From positions 1 through 64,000 of the forward strand of contig NZ_LDQA01000069.1 of assembly GCF_001475935.1 (NCBI RefSeq): a stretch of 64,000 bases of DNA, written 5' to 3'. Below, piece by piece: positions 48,741 to 59,433 of this stretch. The notes below the pieces were generated by a model. That model was given only the letters and a program-made list of their open reading frames with translations. It was not told the DNA's origin and ran no database searches. The stretch is from Aureimonas ureilytica. Lineage in GTDB: Bacteria > Pseudomonadota > Alphaproteobacteria > Rhizobiales > Rhizobiaceae. Every line of letters starts with the position of its first letter. Within the stretch, counting starts at the first letter, position 1. The position numbers and the translations under genes are program-made.

Positions 48741-49829
48741 ATGTCTCCTCCCGATCTGCCGCCCTGGCGGCTCCTATCCTTCGAGGCGATGCCCGACTGG
48801 CCGGCTGTCGATCCGACGCCGGCCTTTCTGGCGTTTTCACGCTCCGCTCCCGCGCTTCTCTCCGCAGAGGCCGGCGCGCGGGGGGAGCCGTTTCGTGCGG
48901 CGGCCGAGGCGGCCTTGCGAGATCCCGCCCGTACCCCGGACGAGGCCCGGCGCTTCTTCGAGCGCTTCTTCCGCCCGGCGCGCTCTACGGACGATGCGCC
49001 GGGTTTCCTGACCGGCTATTACGAGCCCGAGCTTCCCGCCTCGCGCATGCGCTCGCCGGCCTTTCCCGTTCCGCTTTACCGCGCGCCGCCCGATCTCGTG
49101 CGCTTGCCCCCATCCGAGCCGCTGCCCGAGGGACTGGACGACGCGCAGGGCTTCGCGCGGCTGGATGCGTCCGGCCGCCTGGTGCCCTATCCCGACCGCG
49201 CGGCGATCGAGGATGGCTGGCTGTCGGCGCAGGGGCTGGAACTCGTCTGGCTGGCCGACCCCGTGGACGCCTTCTTCGTTCATGTGCAGGGCTCGGCCCG
49301 GCTGCGGTTGGAGGACGGCTCCACCCTGCGCGTCGGCTACAGCGCCAAGAACGGGCACCGCTTCACGGCGATCGGCCGCGTGCTGGTGGCTGAGGGCGAA
49401 TTGCCGCTGGAAGAGGCCGATATGGCCGGCATCCGCCGCTGGCTCGCCGCGCACCCGGAGCGCGCGCCGGCCCTGATGCGCCGCAATCGGTCGTTCATCT
49501 TCTTTCGCGAGATCGAGGGCGCGGACCCCGAGGCCGGGCCGATCGGAGGGCAGGGCGTGTCGCTGACTCCCATGGCCTCGCTCGCGGTGGATGCCGGGTT
49601 CACCGCCTATGGCACGCCGATCCTGGTGGGTGCGCCCGAGCTGATCGTGGAAGGCGTGCCCTTTCGTCGGCTCGTCATCGCGCAGGACACGGGCTCGGCC
49701 ATCATCGGCGCGGGGCGCGGCGATCTCTTCACGGGCTCGGGCGAGACGGCGGGTACGCTCGCCGGGATGATCCGCCATCCCGCGCGCTGGACCGTCCTCT
49801 TGCCTCTGGCGATGGGCGAAGCGCCATGA
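48741..49829 (+). CDS. mltA: Lytic murein transglycosylase A
   Basis: A 362-residue peptidoglycan lytic transglycosylase. The MltA domain is seen as GYYEPELPASRMRS, SARLRLEDGS, RVGYSAKNGHRFTAIGRVL, and the C-terminal 3D-type part QDTGSAIIGAGRGDLFTGSG with catalytic Asp. There is no strong signal peptide or lipobox at this start, which is unusual for an enzyme acting in the periplasm; a longer start was not found. It overlaps the Smr gene by four bases. Confidence 0.93.
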   Translation: MSPPDLPPWRLLSFEAMPDWPAVDPTPAFLAFSRSAPALLSAEAGARGEPFRAAAEAALRDPARTPDEARRFFERFFRPARSTDDAPGFLTGYYEPELPASRMRSPAFPVPLYRAPPDLVRLPPSEPLPEGLDDAQGFARLDASGRLVPYPDRAAIEDGWLSAQGLELVWLADPVDAFFVHVQGSARLRLEDGSTLRVGYSAKNGHRFTAIGRVLVAEGELPLEEADMAGIRRWLAAHPERAPALMRRNRSFIFFREIEGADPEAGPIGGQGVSLTPMASLAVDAGFTAYGTPILVGAPELIVEGVPFRRLVIAQDTGSAIIGAGRGDLFTGSGETAGTLAGMIRHPARWTVLLPLAMGEAP

Positions 49830-50422
49830 AGAAGCGCCGCTCCCGCTCCCTGTCGCAGGAGGAGGCCCGGCTCTGGGTCTCCATCGCGCGCACCGCGACG
49901 CCGCTCAAAGGCAAGGGCCTGCCCGACCTGCCGGAGGAGGACATTGCGCCACCTCCCCCTCCGCCGCCCGTGCATCCTAAGCCACCCACCACCAAAACCC
50001 GCGTGCGCGCCGATATGGATCTGCCGCAGGCCTGGAGCGCGCCGCCCAGTGCCGCATCCGGCCCCGCGCCCTCGGCTCCCTCGCGCCTGCCACCACTGCA
50101 TCCGATCGAGCGGCCCGTCCGGCGCAAGATCGGCAAGGGCCGCATCGCGCTGGACGATCGCATCGACCTGCATGGGCAGACCGAGGCGACGGCCCATGGC
50201 ATTCTCCTGTTCTTTCTTCGGCAGGCGCAGGTCAGGGGGCTGCGGCATGTGCTCGTCATCACCGGGCGCGGCGCGTCCTTCGGCTCCACCGGCACCTTGA
50301 AGCGCGCCATGCCGCACTGGTTCGCGACGGGCGAATTCCGCTCGCTCGTGGCCGGCTACGAGCCCGCCGAGCGTGGCCATGGCGGCGAGGGGGCCTTCTA
50401 TGTCCGGGTGCGCCGGAAATGA
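49826..50422 (+). CDS. Smr-domain protein
   Basis: A 198-residue protein with a C-terminal Smr (MutS2 C-terminal-like) domain: RIDLHGQTEATAHGIL, VLVITGRGASFGSTGTL and GGEGAFYVRVRRK. The catalytic-type DxHG and TGxG are present, so a nuclease activity on branched nucleic acid or mRNA is plausible. The N-terminal half is Pro-rich and probably unstructured. The chain mltA-smr-xre has overlapping start and stop codons. Confidence 0.92.
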   Translation: MKKRRSRSLSQEEARLWVSIARTATPLKGKGLPDLPEEDIAPPPPPPPVHPKPPTTKTRVRADMDLPQAWSAPPSAASGPAPSAPSRLPPLHPIERPVRRKIGKGRIALDDRIDLHGQTEATAHGILLFFLRQAQVRGLRHVLVITGRGASFGSTGTLKRAMPHWFATGEFRSLVAGYEPAERGHGGEGAFYVRVRRK

Positions 50423-50817
50423 CCCCCTTTGGCGAAAAGCTGCGGGAGCTGCGCCGCGAGCGCGGCATCACGCAGGGCCAGATGGCGGCGGCGCTGAACG
50501 TCTCCTCCGCCTATCTCTCGGCGCTGGAACATGGCCGGCGCGGTCGCCCGAGCTGGGATCTGCTCCAGCGCATCATCGGCTATCTCAACGTCATCTGGGA
50601 CGATGCGGAGGAGCTTCAGCGCCTCGCCGCCCTGTCGCATCCCAAGGTGACGGTGGAAACGGGCGGGCTCAGCCCTGAGGCGACGACGCTCGCCAACCGG
50701 CTGGCCGAGACGATCGGCACGCTCGCACCCGAAGATATTTCCGCGCTTCTGGCGCATCTGGAAGAAGCCGCCGCGCGCGCAGAAATCTTGCGCCGGGCGC
50801 GGCGCCAGCGCCGTTGA
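50419..50817 (+). CDS. XRE family transcriptional regulator
   Basis: A 132-residue protein with an N-terminal Cro/CI-type HTH (KLRELRRERGITQGQMAAAL, then SSAYLSALEHGRRGRPS) and a C-terminal helical tail with many Glu and Arg residues. It overlaps the Smr gene by four bases and is the last gene of the mltA-smr-xre chain, a conserved pairing in alphaproteobacteria. Its target is unknown. Confidence 0.92.
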   Translation: MTPFGEKLRELRRERGITQGQMAAALNVSSAYLSALEHGRRGRPSWDLLQRIIGYLNVIWDDAEELQRLAALSHPKVTVETGGLSPEATTLANRLAETIGTLAPEDISALLAHLEEAAARAEILRRARRQRR

Positions 50818-51081
50818 GAGCCTGATCGGCAAGCCGTGGTGATGTGTGCGGCGGGCTCTCTGCGCTGTCGGCCTCGCCTGACCGAGGCGCGCAATTTCGA
50901 GTTGCTCAGCGATGCTGGGGGGAAGCCACGCACTCCCCGCAAACCCGATCCGGGTCGGACGACCTGTCGCAGCCTATCACGATCTCGCGATGCAACCGGG
51001 TTCGAGAGGCTCCGTTAGCTCCCTCATGATGTTCGAGGCCGCGCCGACCCGTGGCGGCCGGACTTCCGTCGGGACAATTCC

Positions 51082-52779
51082 ATGCGCAATCTTCTTGGCC
51101 CATCCAGCCTTCGCGCGCGCCTGCGCCTTGCACCGGCGCTCGTCACCCTTGCTCTCGCGCTGGCCGGCCCGGCTGCGGCGCAAGGCTCGGGCGGGGAGGG
51201 GCAAAGCGGAAAGGGCGAGGCCGAGAAAGCGTCCGGCGTCGAGTTGCCGCTGATCGGCCGGGTCGAACTGCCCGGCTTCATGGCCGGCTGGTTCGGCGGC
51301 GAGGAGAAGAAGCAGAAGGGCGGCGGGCAGGCCGAGCACGAGGGCGGTGACCAGAAGGGCGAGCCGCCCGCCGTGATCGTCCAGCGCGTCGAAACGCGTG
51401 CCGTGGGCGACACGTTCGAGTTCATCGGCACGATTCAGCCGATCGAGAAGGTGGCCGTGCGCGCCCGCGTCGAGGGCTATATCCAGGATGTCGCCTTCAA
51501 TGGCGGACAGCAGGTGAAGCGCGGCGATCTCCTGTTTCAGATCGAGCCCGCGCAATACGAGGCGGCCGTGCGCGCGGCCGAGGCGCAGCTTTCCGGCGCG
51601 CAAGCGACGCGCAATCAGGCCCAGCGCAATTTCGACCGGCAGAACGAACTGGCGCGTTCGGGTGTCACCGCCCGCGCCACGCTGGAAGACGCGACCGCCA
51701 ATCTGGAAAACGCCGAAGCCCAGCTGCTTCAGGCGCAGGCTTCGCTGACGCAGGCCCAGCTGAATCTGTCCTACACGCGCATCGAGGCCGCGATCGACGG
51801 CGAAATGTCCGCGCCGCTCATCACGCGCGGCAATTACGTCTCCGCGACCAGCGGCGATCTCGCGGCTCTCACCCAGATGAACCCGATCTGGGGCGTCTTC
51901 CCGATCGGCGAGGATCAGCTCGTCACTTGGCAGCGCGTCGGGCCGCAGCAGGCCGATGAAACGCCTGTGGCGAGCGCCCGGCCCAATGGGCAAGCGAGTG
52001 GCGAGGACCAAGGCGACGCGGCAGCGGGCGGGGAGGACATGGTCGCCTCGTCCGAAATGACCTCCTCCACGGGCGGCGAGGGCGCAGCGCCCATCGCCAC
52101 GGCCGCCGGCACGGGCGCGGCCGGTGCGCCGCCTTTGCCGGACGGCGCGCAAACGGTGAGTGCCACCGCCAATGCGTCCGACCGGGCGGTCGCGACGGAC
52201 TACCGCCTTCAGCTTCGCCTGCCGAACGGCGCGCTCTACGAGCCGCCCGGCCGCTTCGATTTCGTCGGCAACAGTGTCAACCAGACGACGGGAACGGTGG
52301 AAGCGCGCATCCGCTTTCCCAATCAGGGCAAGTTCCTGCTGGCCAACCAGAACGTGACGCTGGTGGCGAGCGAGCGCAACCCGCCGACGCTGCCCGTCGT
52401 GCCGCAGGCCGCGATCCAGTTCTCGCGAGAGGGACGCGCGGTGCTCGTCGTGACGCCGGACAATGGCGTCGAGCGCCGCCCGATCGAGGTCGGCCGCACG
52501 ATCGACAATATGAGCGCCGTGACCAAAGGCCTGAACGGCGGCGAGACGCTGATCCTGCGCGGCTCGGCCAAGGTCAAGGAAGGTACCAAGGTGCGCCCCG
52601 TGACGCAGGAACAGGCCGAGGCCGAAGCGCAGGCCCGCCGCCAGACGCGCCAGCCGTCCGAGGGCGGCCAAGGCACGGAAGGCGAGGGCGCGGGAGGCGA
52701 GGGCGCTGCGGCGCGTGGCAGCGGGACCGAGGGCGGTGCGTCGTCGGGCTCGTCCGCATCGGGCTCGTCCGCCCGATGA
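51082..52779 (+). CDS. RND efflux membrane-fusion (periplasmic adaptor) protein
   Basis: A 565-residue adaptor with a signal peptide (to about AGPAAAQ). The HlyD/AcrA core has [23 protein letters not shown] (shortened), a coiled-coil hairpin with [18 protein letters not shown], and [20 protein letters not shown]. It is much longer than the usual 370-400 residues: about 60 N-terminal Gly/Lys/Glu-rich residues, an inserted Gly/Ala/Ser-rich segment at about 290-360 ([14 protein letters not shown]), and a C-terminal Gly/Ser tail. It overlaps the pump gene by four bases. Confidence 0.93.
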   Translation: MRNLLGPSSLRARLRLAPALVTLALALAGPAAAQGSGGEGQSGKGEAEKASGVELPLIGRVELPGFMAGWFGGEEKKQKGGGQAEHEGGDQKGEPPAVIVQRVETRAVGDTFEFIGTIQPIEKVAVRARVEGYIQDVAFNGGQQVKRGDLLFQIEPAQYEAAVRAAEAQLSGAQATRNQAQRNFDRQNELARSGVTARATLEDATANLENAEAQLLQAQASLTQAQLNLSYTRIEAAIDGEMSAPLITRGNYVSATSGDLAALTQMNPIWGVFPIGEDQLVTWQRVGPQQADETPVASARPNGQASGEDQGDAAAGGEDMVASSEMTSSTGGEGAAPIATAAGTGAAGAPPLPDGAQTVSATANASDRAVATDYRLQLRLPNGALYEPPGRFDFVGNSVNQTTGTVEARIRFPNQGKFLLANQNVTLVASERNPPTLPVVPQAAIQFSREGRAVLVVTPDNGVERRPIEVGRTIDNMSAVTKGLNGGETLILRGSAKVKEGTKVRPVTQEQAEAEAQARRQTRQPSEGGQGTEGEGAGGEGAAARGSGTEGGASSGSSASGSSAR

Positions 52780-55700
52780 TTTCCGATCTCTTCATCCGCC
52801 GTCCGCGCCTTGCCGGCGTCATCTCCATCGTCGTGGTTCTGGCGGGTCTCCTGGCGATCCTTGTCCTGCCCGTTTCGCAATATCCCGAGATCACGCCGCC
52901 GACGGTGAGCGTGTCCGCCAACTATCCCGGCGCGGATTCCACCGTGCTGGCGCAGGCCGTGGGCGATCCATTGGAGCGCGCCATCAACGGCGTCGAGGAC
53001 ATGATCTACATGTCTTCGACCTCGACGGATTCGGGCACCTATTCGCTCTCCATCACCTTCGCCATCGGCACCGACCCCGACATCGCGCAGGTCAACGTGT
53101 CGAACCGCGTGCAGCTCGCCACCGCACAGCTTCCCGAAGCGGTGACGCGCCAGGGCGTCACGGTGCGCTCGCGCTCGCCCAACTTCCTGATGGCGGTGGC
53201 CTTCTTCTCCGAAGGCGGGCAGATTTCGACCATCGATATCGGCGCCTATCTTTCGTCCGACGTGGTGACCTCGCTTCAGCGCGTCGAGGGCGTCGGCGAC
53301 GCCAATGTGCTGGGCAATGCCGATTATTCCATGCGTGTCTGGACCGATCCGGCCCGCATGGCCGCGCTTTCCATCGCCCCGTCCGACATCACGTCGGCGA
53401 TCGCAGCCGAGAACCTGCCGGCCTCCACCGGTCAGATCGGCGGCGCGCCCGCGCCGGACGGTCAGGCCCTCGTCTATACGATCACCTCGCAAGGCCAGCT
53501 GAACACGGCTGAGCAGTTCGAGAACATCGTGGTGCGCGCCGAGCCCTCCGGGGCCATTATCAGGCTGAAGGATGTGGCGCGGGTCGAGCTTGGCTCGGAG
53601 AGCTACGCGGTCAACACCTATGTCCGCGACAATCCGGGCAAGACGATCCAGATCAACCAGGCGCCCGGCGCCAACGCGCTCCAGACCGTCACCGCCATCC
53701 GCGCCGAGCTGGACCGGCTCCAGACCTCGTTCCCGCAAGGGCTGCAATACGAGATCATCTACGATTCCACGCAATTCGTGGATGCGACGATTCATGAGAT
53801 CGTGCTGACGCTCGCCATCACCGCCGTGATCATCGTGGTGGTGGTCTTCGTCTTCCTGCAGGACTGGCGCTCGACGCTCATTCCCGCGCTCGCGATCCCC
53901 GTGTCGCTGATCGGCACCTTCGCCGTGCTCTTGGCGATCGGCTTCACGATCAATGTCATCACGCTTCTGGCGCTGATCCTTGCCATCGGCCTCGTGGTGG
54001 ACGACGCCATTCTGGTGGTCGAAAACGTCCAGCGCGTCATGACCGAGCGGAAGATCGACCGCGTGGAGGCGACGCGCCTCGCCATGCGCGAGATCACCGG
54101 GCCGATCGTTTCCACGACGCTGGTCCTGCTCGCCGTGTTCCTGCCGACCACCTTCCTGCCCGGCCTGTCCGGCCAGCTCTATCGCCAGTTCGGCATCGCG
54201 CTGTCGGTCTCGATGGTGCTGTCCTCCATCGTGGCGCTGACGCTGACGCCGGCCCTCACCGCTGCCATGCTGCGCCCGCCCAGCGCCGCCTGGGGTCCGC
54301 TGCGCTGGTTCAATGTCGGTCTCGACAAGACGCGCAATGCCTATGCGCGCTCGGTCGGCTTTCTGGTGCGCCGCGTGCTTCTGGCGCTCGGCGTGCTCGC
54401 GCTCGGCTTTGCCATCGCCTTCGTCTCCTTCGTCAACCTGCCCTCGACGCTCCTGCCGGACGAGGATCAAGGCGCGATCCTGTTCGACGTGTCGCTGCCC
54501 GATGGCGCTTCGCTTCAGCGCACGACCGAGGCCATGCTGGAGATCGGGGACATTCTTTCCCAGACGGAGGGCGTGAACGCCTATGTGCTGAATGCCGGCT
54601 ATTCGCTGCTCCAGTCCTCGCAGCGCTCATCCGGCGGTCTCGGCATCGTTACGCTCAAGCCTTGGGGCGAGCGGCGCGATCTCTTCGCCATTCTGGCTGA
54701 ACTCAATGGGCGCTTCGCCGCCATTCCCGGTGTGCAGGTGGCGGCCTTCCCGCCGCCGCCGATCCCCGGCCTCGGCTCGGTCGGCGGCTTCACCTTCGAG
54801 CTTCTGGCACAGCAGGGGCAGGACCCCGCCGAGGTGGCCCAAGTCGCCAATGCCTTTGTGGCGGCGGCCAACGAGCGGCCCGAGATCGAAACGGCCCGCA
54901 CGACGTTCTCGGCCGACGTGCCGCGCCTCTACATGAAAATCGACCGCGACCGCGCGCAAACGCTCGGCCTCAGCGTCTCCGACATCTACAACACGGTCGG
55001 CGGCGCCATGGGCGAGACCTATGTGAACCAGTTCATCTATCAGGGGCAGATCTTCCAGGTGCGCCTCCAGGCCGAAGCCGACGCGCGCACCAAGACGGCC
55101 GATATCGGCCAGCTCTATGCAAAGAATTCCGGTGGCGAGATGGTGCCGCTGCGCTCGCTCGTCTCGGTGGACACGACCTTCGGCCCCTATTCCGTGCCGC
55201 GCTTCAACCTCTTCACCGCCCCGCAGATCACCGGCCAGCCGGCAGCGGGCTACTCCTCGGGCGCGGCGCTCACCGCCCTCGAAGAGGTGGCGCGCGAGAC
55301 CCTGCCGGCGGGCTACAGCTATCAGTTCTCAGGCACGTCCTATCAAGAGCGGCAGGCGGGCTCGGTCACCTATCTCGCCTTCGGTTTGGCCTTCGTTTTC
55401 GCCTATCTCTTCCTGGTGGCGCAGTATGAAAGCTGGCTCCAGCCGCTCACCGTCATGCTCTCCATCGCCATCGCGGCGGCGGGTGCGGCGGGGGCGCTGG
55501 CCCTGTTCGGCCAGACCTCCAACATCTATTCGCAGATCGGCATGGTGATGCTGATCGGCCTGGCCGCCAAGAACGCCATTCTGATCGTGGAGTTCGCCAA
55601 GGAGCGGCGCGAGCTGGACGGGATGGAAATCACGGAAGCCGCGATCACCGGCGCGCGCCAGCGCTTCCGCGCGGTTCTGATGACGGCGCTCGCCTTCATC

Positions 55701-56003
55701 CTCGGCCTCGTGCCGCTGGTGACGGCGAGCGGCGCGGGCGCGGCCTCGCGCAACGCGATCGGCATCGCCTCGATCGGCGGCATGTTGGCCGCGACCATGA
55801 TCGGCATCTTCATCGTGCCGGCCCTCTTCGCCCTGTTCGAGCGGCTGGGCGAAGGGCGGGGCGGCAAGTTCTGGGGCCGTGAGAAGAACCGCGCCAAGGA
55901 GCGGCGTGATCCGAACGAGCGCCTGCCCTGGCATTTCGGGGCGCGCGGCAAGGACAAGGAAAAGGCTACGAGCGAAGGCGGCACGGCGGTTCCGGCCGAA
56001 TGA
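52776..56003 (+). CDS. RND multidrug efflux permease, HAE1 (AcrB-like) type
   Basis: A 1075-residue inner-membrane proton-driven pump that exports hydrophobic compounds through the adaptor and an outer-membrane channel. The proton-relay aspartates lie in [16 protein letters not shown] and the conserved Lys in [18 protein letters not shown]; other HAE1 marks are [33 protein letters not shown] and [10 protein letters not shown]. No outer-membrane channel gene is in the operon, so TolC must come from elsewhere. The C-terminal tail is charged. The next gene overlaps it by four bases. Confidence 0.97.
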   Translation: MISDLFIRRPRLAGVISIVVVLAGLLAILVLPVSQYPEITPPTVSVSANYPGADSTVLAQAVGDPLERAINGVEDMIYMSSTSTDSGTYSLSITFAIGTDPDIAQVNVSNRVQLATAQLPEAVTRQGVTVRSRSPNFLMAVAFFSEGGQISTIDIGAYLSSDVVTSLQRVEGVGDANVLGNADYSMRVWTDPARMAALSIAPSDITSAIAAENLPASTGQIGGAPAPDGQALVYTITSQGQLNTAEQFENIVVRAEPSGAIIRLKDVARVELGSESYAVNTYVRDNPGKTIQINQAPGANALQTVTAIRAELDRLQTSFPQGLQYEIIYDSTQFVDATIHEIVLTLAITAVIIVVVVFVFLQDWRSTLIPALAIPVSLIGTFAVLLAIGFTINVITLLALILAIGLVVDDAILVVENVQRVMTERKIDRVEATRLAMREITGPIVSTTLVLLAVFLPTTFLPGLSGQLYRQFGIALSVSMVLSSIVALTLTPALTAAMLRPPSAAWGPLRWFNVGLDKTRNAYARSVGFLVRRVLLALGVLALGFAIAFVSFVNLPSTLLPDEDQGAILFDVSLPDGASLQRTTEAMLEIGDILSQTEGVNAYVLNAGYSLLQSSQRSSGGLGIVTLKPWGERRDLFAILAELNGRFAAIPGVQVAAFPPPPIPGLGSVGGFTFELLAQQGQDPAEVAQVANAFVAAANERPEIETARTTFSADVPRLYMKIDRDRAQTLGLSVSDIYNTVGGAMGETYVNQFIYQGQIFQVRLQAEADARTKTADIGQLYAKNSGGEMVPLRSLVSVDTTFGPYSVPRFNLFTAPQITGQPAAGYSSGAALTALEEVARETLPAGYSYQFSGTSYQERQAGSVTYLAFGLAFVFAYLFLVAQYESWLQPLTVMLSIAIAAAGAAGALALFGQTSNIYSQIGMVMLIGLAAKNAILIVEFAKERRELDGMEITEAAITGARQRFRAVLMTALAFILGLVPLVTASGAGAASRNAIGIASIGGMLAATMIGIFIVPALFALFERLGEGRGGKFWGREKNRAKERRDPNERLPWHFGARGKDKEKATSEGGTAVPAE

Positions 56004-56809
56004 CGGAGCGACTGCCGAGGCCGCACACCCCGATGCCCGCCATCCCACTCCTGCCCCTTCCACGTCTGCCGGGTTCGCGCCCGGCGCGCACGCTCGAAAC
56101 GCGGCGGCTTCTGGACGACATCACGCCGCTCGCCCCCGGCCGCGGCCGACCCGCGCCTCGCCATGGGCCGGATCGCCCCGCACCCGACCGGCCGCAGAGC
56201 ATCGCCGTGGTCGGCAATGCGCCGGAGGCGGGGCGGATCGGTGCGGCGGTGGACCGGGCGGACTGGGTGATCCGCTTCAACAATGCACAGGGCTTCGGCG
56301 CGGCGACGGGGCGCCGGCTCACCCATCTCGTTCTCATGAATTTCGGCGGGCAGACGCGCGAGTGGCTGGAGGATGTGAGCTTCCGCCGCCGCGCCGCGAT
56401 CCGCCACGCGCAAGGCTTCCTTCTGCCGATCGACCCCGGCGTGGACGAGCGACGCCGCCCGACTCCCTTGCCCGAGAAGCGGGCGGGAGGCGAGCATGAC
56501 TGGACGCCCGAACTCTGCGCGCGGCTGAGCCCGCGCGGCGCGCCGGTCTGGATCTTCAACGATCCGCTGTTCTTCGCTGCCCGCGCCGCATTGAGCCGCG
56601 AGGGCGGGCGCGAGGATGGGGTGCCGAGTTCGGGCTTCCTGGCGCTCTACTGGCTGCTGAGTCGCCTGCGGCGCGTGAGGCGGATCGTCGATGTCTATGG
56701 CTTCGGCTTCGCCGGTTGGGAGGGGCATGACTGGGCGGCCGAGCGTCGCTGGGTAGAGCGGCGCGAGCGGGAAGGCCGGCTGCGCCTGCATCCGCTGCGG
56801 TCGGCCTGA
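56000..56809 (+). CDS. Glycosyltransferase family 29 (sialyltransferase-like) protein
   Basis: A 269-residue protein with a Pro/Arg-rich N-terminus and a core that resembles the sialylmotifs of GT29. The L-motif-like part is [20 protein letters not shown] with [11 protein letters not shown], and the S-motif-like part is [16 protein letters not shown] followed by [21 protein letters not shown] (shortened). The donor and acceptor cannot be deduced. Its start codon overlaps the pump stop by four bases, so it is translationally coupled to the efflux operon. No signal peptide is apparent, and convergent DUF1402 follows directly. Confidence 0.75.
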   Translation: MTERLPRPHTPMPAIPLLPLPRLPGSRPARTLETRRLLDDITPLAPGRGRPAPRHGPDRPAPDRPQSIAVVGNAPEAGRIGAAVDRADWVIRFNNAQGFGAATGRRLTHLVLMNFGGQTREWLEDVSFRRRAAIRHAQGFLLPIDPGVDERRRPTPLPEKRAGGEHDWTPELCARLSPRGAPVWIFNDPLFFAARAALSREGGREDGVPSSGFLALYWLLSRLRRVRRIVDVYGFGFAGWEGHDWAAERRWVERREREGRLRLHPLRSA

Positions 56810-57775
56810 CTACTGCGGGAAGATGGCGCGCAGGTCGTCCAGCTTCTCGTTCACGAGCCAGCCGTAATAGTTTTCCTCAGGCATCCGCGCGGGCTGGCCG
56901 CTCGCCTGCCGCCGGATATTCTCCGCCTTCAGCCGTCGCGCGCGGGTGATCGGGTCGCCGACATTGTAGAGCGTCGCGGTGATTCCAGGGTTCTTGGAAA
57001 TGTCGAAGCCGGCGATCTCGCGATACTTGTCGATCGAGGAGCGGATCACCGCCGCCATGTAGTGAAGAGATTTGTCGGGGTCCATGATCGCGGCATAGAC
57101 CTCGCCCGCCCGGTTCATCTCGATGTCGGGATAGCCGGAGACGCGATGCACGATATCGGACACGGCCAGCGCCGTCATCGGGTTGATCTGGCCGAGGCCG
57201 AAGGTCTGTCCGGCATAATAGGGCTGGAAGAAGACCGCGCCGAAGCGATTGTCGGGGTAGGAGCGCCCGTCCACTGTCTTGCCCCGGAAGCTCTGCTCGA
57301 AGACCTGCTCACGACAGCTCCACAGCGCCTCGTCGCCCTTGGCGCGCTGGCAGCGGTTGAACTCGGGCCGCGCCACGAAGCTCTCCACCGACTCCCCCTT
57401 GTAGGAGAAGTCGATGCCGGAGTTCAGATAAGACATGGCCTTGACGTAATAGGTCTGAATCCGGTCCAGCGCGTCCACATTGAACGTGTGCTCGCCGACC
57501 AACGCGCCCGCGATATGGATCGGGTCGATCCCATAGAGTTTCGCTGCCGAGCGAATCTTGTTCTGTAGGTCGCGATTGGTCGCCAGAAGGTCGTGGATCT
57601 TCTGATATTTGGACGTGAAATTGCCGCCCGTCGCGGCCGTGCGCGTATAGGAGAAGCTCGGAATGGCGGGCTGCGTGGCGTTGCGATTGCCCGGCGGAAC
57701 GGTGACGACGGACTGCGCCTGAGCGGGGTGAGCCAGCAGGAAGCCCGCCAGAAGCGCGGCGAGTAAACGGGACAT
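56810..57775 (-). CDS. DUF1402 family protein, lysozyme-like fold
   Basis: A 321-residue secreted protein with a signal peptide (MSRLLAALLAGFLLAHPAQA). The remainder has the DUF1402 pattern of Rhizobiales: AAKLYGIDPIHIAGALVGEHTFNVD (shortened to YGIDPIHIAGALVGEH), QTFGLGQINPMTAL and YMAAVIRSSIDKYREIAG. The GLGQINP phrase and following helices resemble soluble lytic transglycosylases, so an action on peptidoglycan is likely but not shown. It is convergent with the GT29-like gene and shares only one base of spacing. Confidence 0.85.
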   Translation of the reverse strand: MSRLLAALLAGFLLAHPAQAQSVVTVPPGNRNATQPAIPSFSYTRTAATGGNFTSKYQKIHDLLATNRDLQNKIRSAAKLYGIDPIHIAGALVGEHTFNVDALDRIQTYYVKAMSYLNSGIDFSYKGESVESFVARPEFNRCQRAKGDEALWSCREQVFEQSFRGKTVDGRSYPDNRFGAVFFQPYYAGQTFGLGQINPMTALAVSDIVHRVSGYPDIEMNRAGEVYAAIMDPDKSLHYMAAVIRSSIDKYREIAGFDISKNPGITATLYNVGDPITRARRLKAENIRRQASGQPARMPEENYYGWLVNEKLDDLRAIFPQ

Positions 57776-57900
57776 GGATCGACCTTCGATCGGACGGGCC
57801 TGCCTATCCGCATGGTTTGCGGCGAGCGTGAGGCGACCGGGCTGTCTTAGATCAAGAGCCTGCCGGTCGAAACATTACCCAGCTCTTTTAACGACGAGCG

Positions 57901-57916
57901 TGTCACACGTGAAACA
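57901..57916 (+). other. parS-like site 4
   Basis: TGTCACACGTGAAACA differs from consensus at positions 4 and 5. It sits between the DUF1402 start and the Lrp stop, outside coding sequence. It is the weakest of the four candidate parS sites together with site 3. Confidence 0.5.
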
Positions 57917-57917
57917 C

Positions 57918-58379
57918 TCAGGCATAGCGCGTCGGCACGGCCGTCAGCGATTTGACCGTTTCCATGGAGATGAAGGCCGACATGTCGGCCAGGCTCACCT
58001 TGGCGACGAGGCGCTTGTAGATCGTATCGTAATGCTCGACATTGGGCAGCACGATCTTCAGGATGTAATCGACGCTGCCGGTCAGCCGATGCACCTCGAC
58101 GATCTCCGGGATTGCGCCGACGGCGGCGTGAAACTCCTCCAGCCAGCCTTTCTCATGCCGCGCCGTCTTCACCAGAACGAAGATCGTCGTCGGCAGGTTG
58201 ATGCGTTTGCGATCCACCAGCGCCACGCGGCGCGCGATGTAGCCTTCGTCCTTCAAGCGCTGGATGCGGCGCGAACAGGCCGAGGGCGACAGGGCGAGAC
58301 GCTCGGCCAGATCAGCCACCGAACGGTCGGCATCGTCCTGAAGCAGGGTGAGGAGTTGGTGATCTCGATCGTCCAGCAT
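57918..58379 (-). CDS. Lrp/AsnC family transcriptional regulator
   Basis: A 153-residue regulator with an N-terminal HTH ([38 protein letters not shown], shown in part as [14 protein letters not shown]) and a C-terminal RAM ligand-binding domain ([21 protein letters not shown]-type). I used the ATG at 58379 ([10 protein letters not shown]); an ATG at about 58436 would add 19 residues and neither has a strong ribosome site. It is divergent from the Asp/Glu racemase gene, whose expression it probably controls in response to an amino acid. Confidence 0.9.
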   Translation of the reverse strand: MLDDRDHQLLTLLQDDADRSVADLAERLALSPSACSRRIQRLKDEGYIARRVALVDRKRINLPTTIFVLVKTARHEKGWLEEFHAAVGAIPEIVEVHRLTGSVDYILKIVLPNVEHYDTIYKRLVAKVSLADMSAFISMETVKSLTAVPTRYA

Positions 58380-58552
58380 GGGGCAGGGATGCACGAAGCC
58401 GAAGCCTTGCGCAAGAGAAGCGCGCCATTCGGTCATAACGCGCGTTGAATGTGCGGGAATTCGCGTCGATCTCGGAAAGATCGCATCCCGCTTTCGCGGC
58501 GGGGGCGTCATCCTGTGTGGCAGGGATCGCACCACCAGACGGGGACGGACAT

Positions 58553-59305
58553 ATGAAGCGCATCGGGCTGATCGGCGGCATGAGCTGGGAATCCACCGCC
58601 ACCTATTATCGCCTCCTGAACGAGGCGGTGCGCGCGGCGCGCTCGCCACTCGCCTCGGCCGACGTGCTGCTCCATTCGCTCGATTTCTCGGCCGTGGTCG
58701 CGCTGCAGAAGACGGGGCGCTGGGATCTGGCGGCCGAGATGCTGGCCGACAGCGCGCGCCGCCTGGAGCGCGCGGGTGCGGACTGCGTCCTTATCTGCAC
58801 CAACACGATGCATCTCGTCTCGGCCGAGGTGCAGGTCGCCGTTTCCATTCCGCTGATCGATATCATCCGTGAGACGGGCGAGACGCTGAAGCAGGCCGGC
58901 CATTCGCGCCCGCTGCTTCTGGCCACGCGCTACACGATGGAACACGGCTTCTATGCCGACCGGATGGAAGCGGCTGTCGGCTTTCGCCCGATCGTGCCGA
59001 ATGCCGAAGATCGCACGCTGGTGCACCGCGTCATCTTCGAAGAACTGTGCGCCGGTCATGTCGACCCCAGCTCGGCCCGTGCCTTCGAGGCCGTGGTGGA
59101 GCGCGGACGCGCGGCGGGCGCCGACAGCGTGATCCTCGGCTGCACCGAGATAGGGCTTCTGGTGCGCCCCGACGCGCTCGCCCTGCCGGGCTTCTGCTCC
59201 ACCGAAATCCACGCGGCAGCGGCGGTGCGCTTCGCCCTCGGCGAAGGTCAGGAAACCGTCATAGAGACGGAGAATGCCAAGCTTCGCGAACGCGTTGCAG
59301 CATAG
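58553..59305 (+). CDS. Aspartate/glutamate racemase family protein
   Basis: A 250-residue cofactor-independent racemase. The start [21 protein letters not shown], the first catalytic cysteine in [10 protein letters not shown] and the second in [11 protein letters not shown] are all present; the arrangement is that of the RacX/YgeA subfamily, which has broad substrate range. It acts by two-base proton transfer. The ATG at 58553 fits this family; the frame open from 58445 adds 36 unlikely residues. The divergent Lrp gene is likely its regulator. Confidence 0.92.
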   Translation: MKRIGLIGGMSWESTATYYRLLNEAVRAARSPLASADVLLHSLDFSAVVALQKTGRWDLAAEMLADSARRLERAGADCVLICTNTMHLVSAEVQVAVSIPLIDIIRETGETLKQAGHSRPLLLATRYTMEHGFYADRMEAAVGFRPIVPNAEDRTLVHRVIFEELCAGHVDPSSARAFEAVVERGRAAGADSVILGCTEIGLLVRPDALALPGFCSTEIHAAAAVRFALGEGQETVIETENAKLRERVAA

Positions 59306-59433
59306 GCTGAAGCGTCACTGACGGCGCGGGGGTCTGTGGCCGCAAGGCCCCGCTTCCTCGCCATCGGCTGACGGGACGGTTCGGCCGATGCCTCGGTCGA
59401 ACATCTGCCGCATTCGCCTTGGATTGCCCGCCC

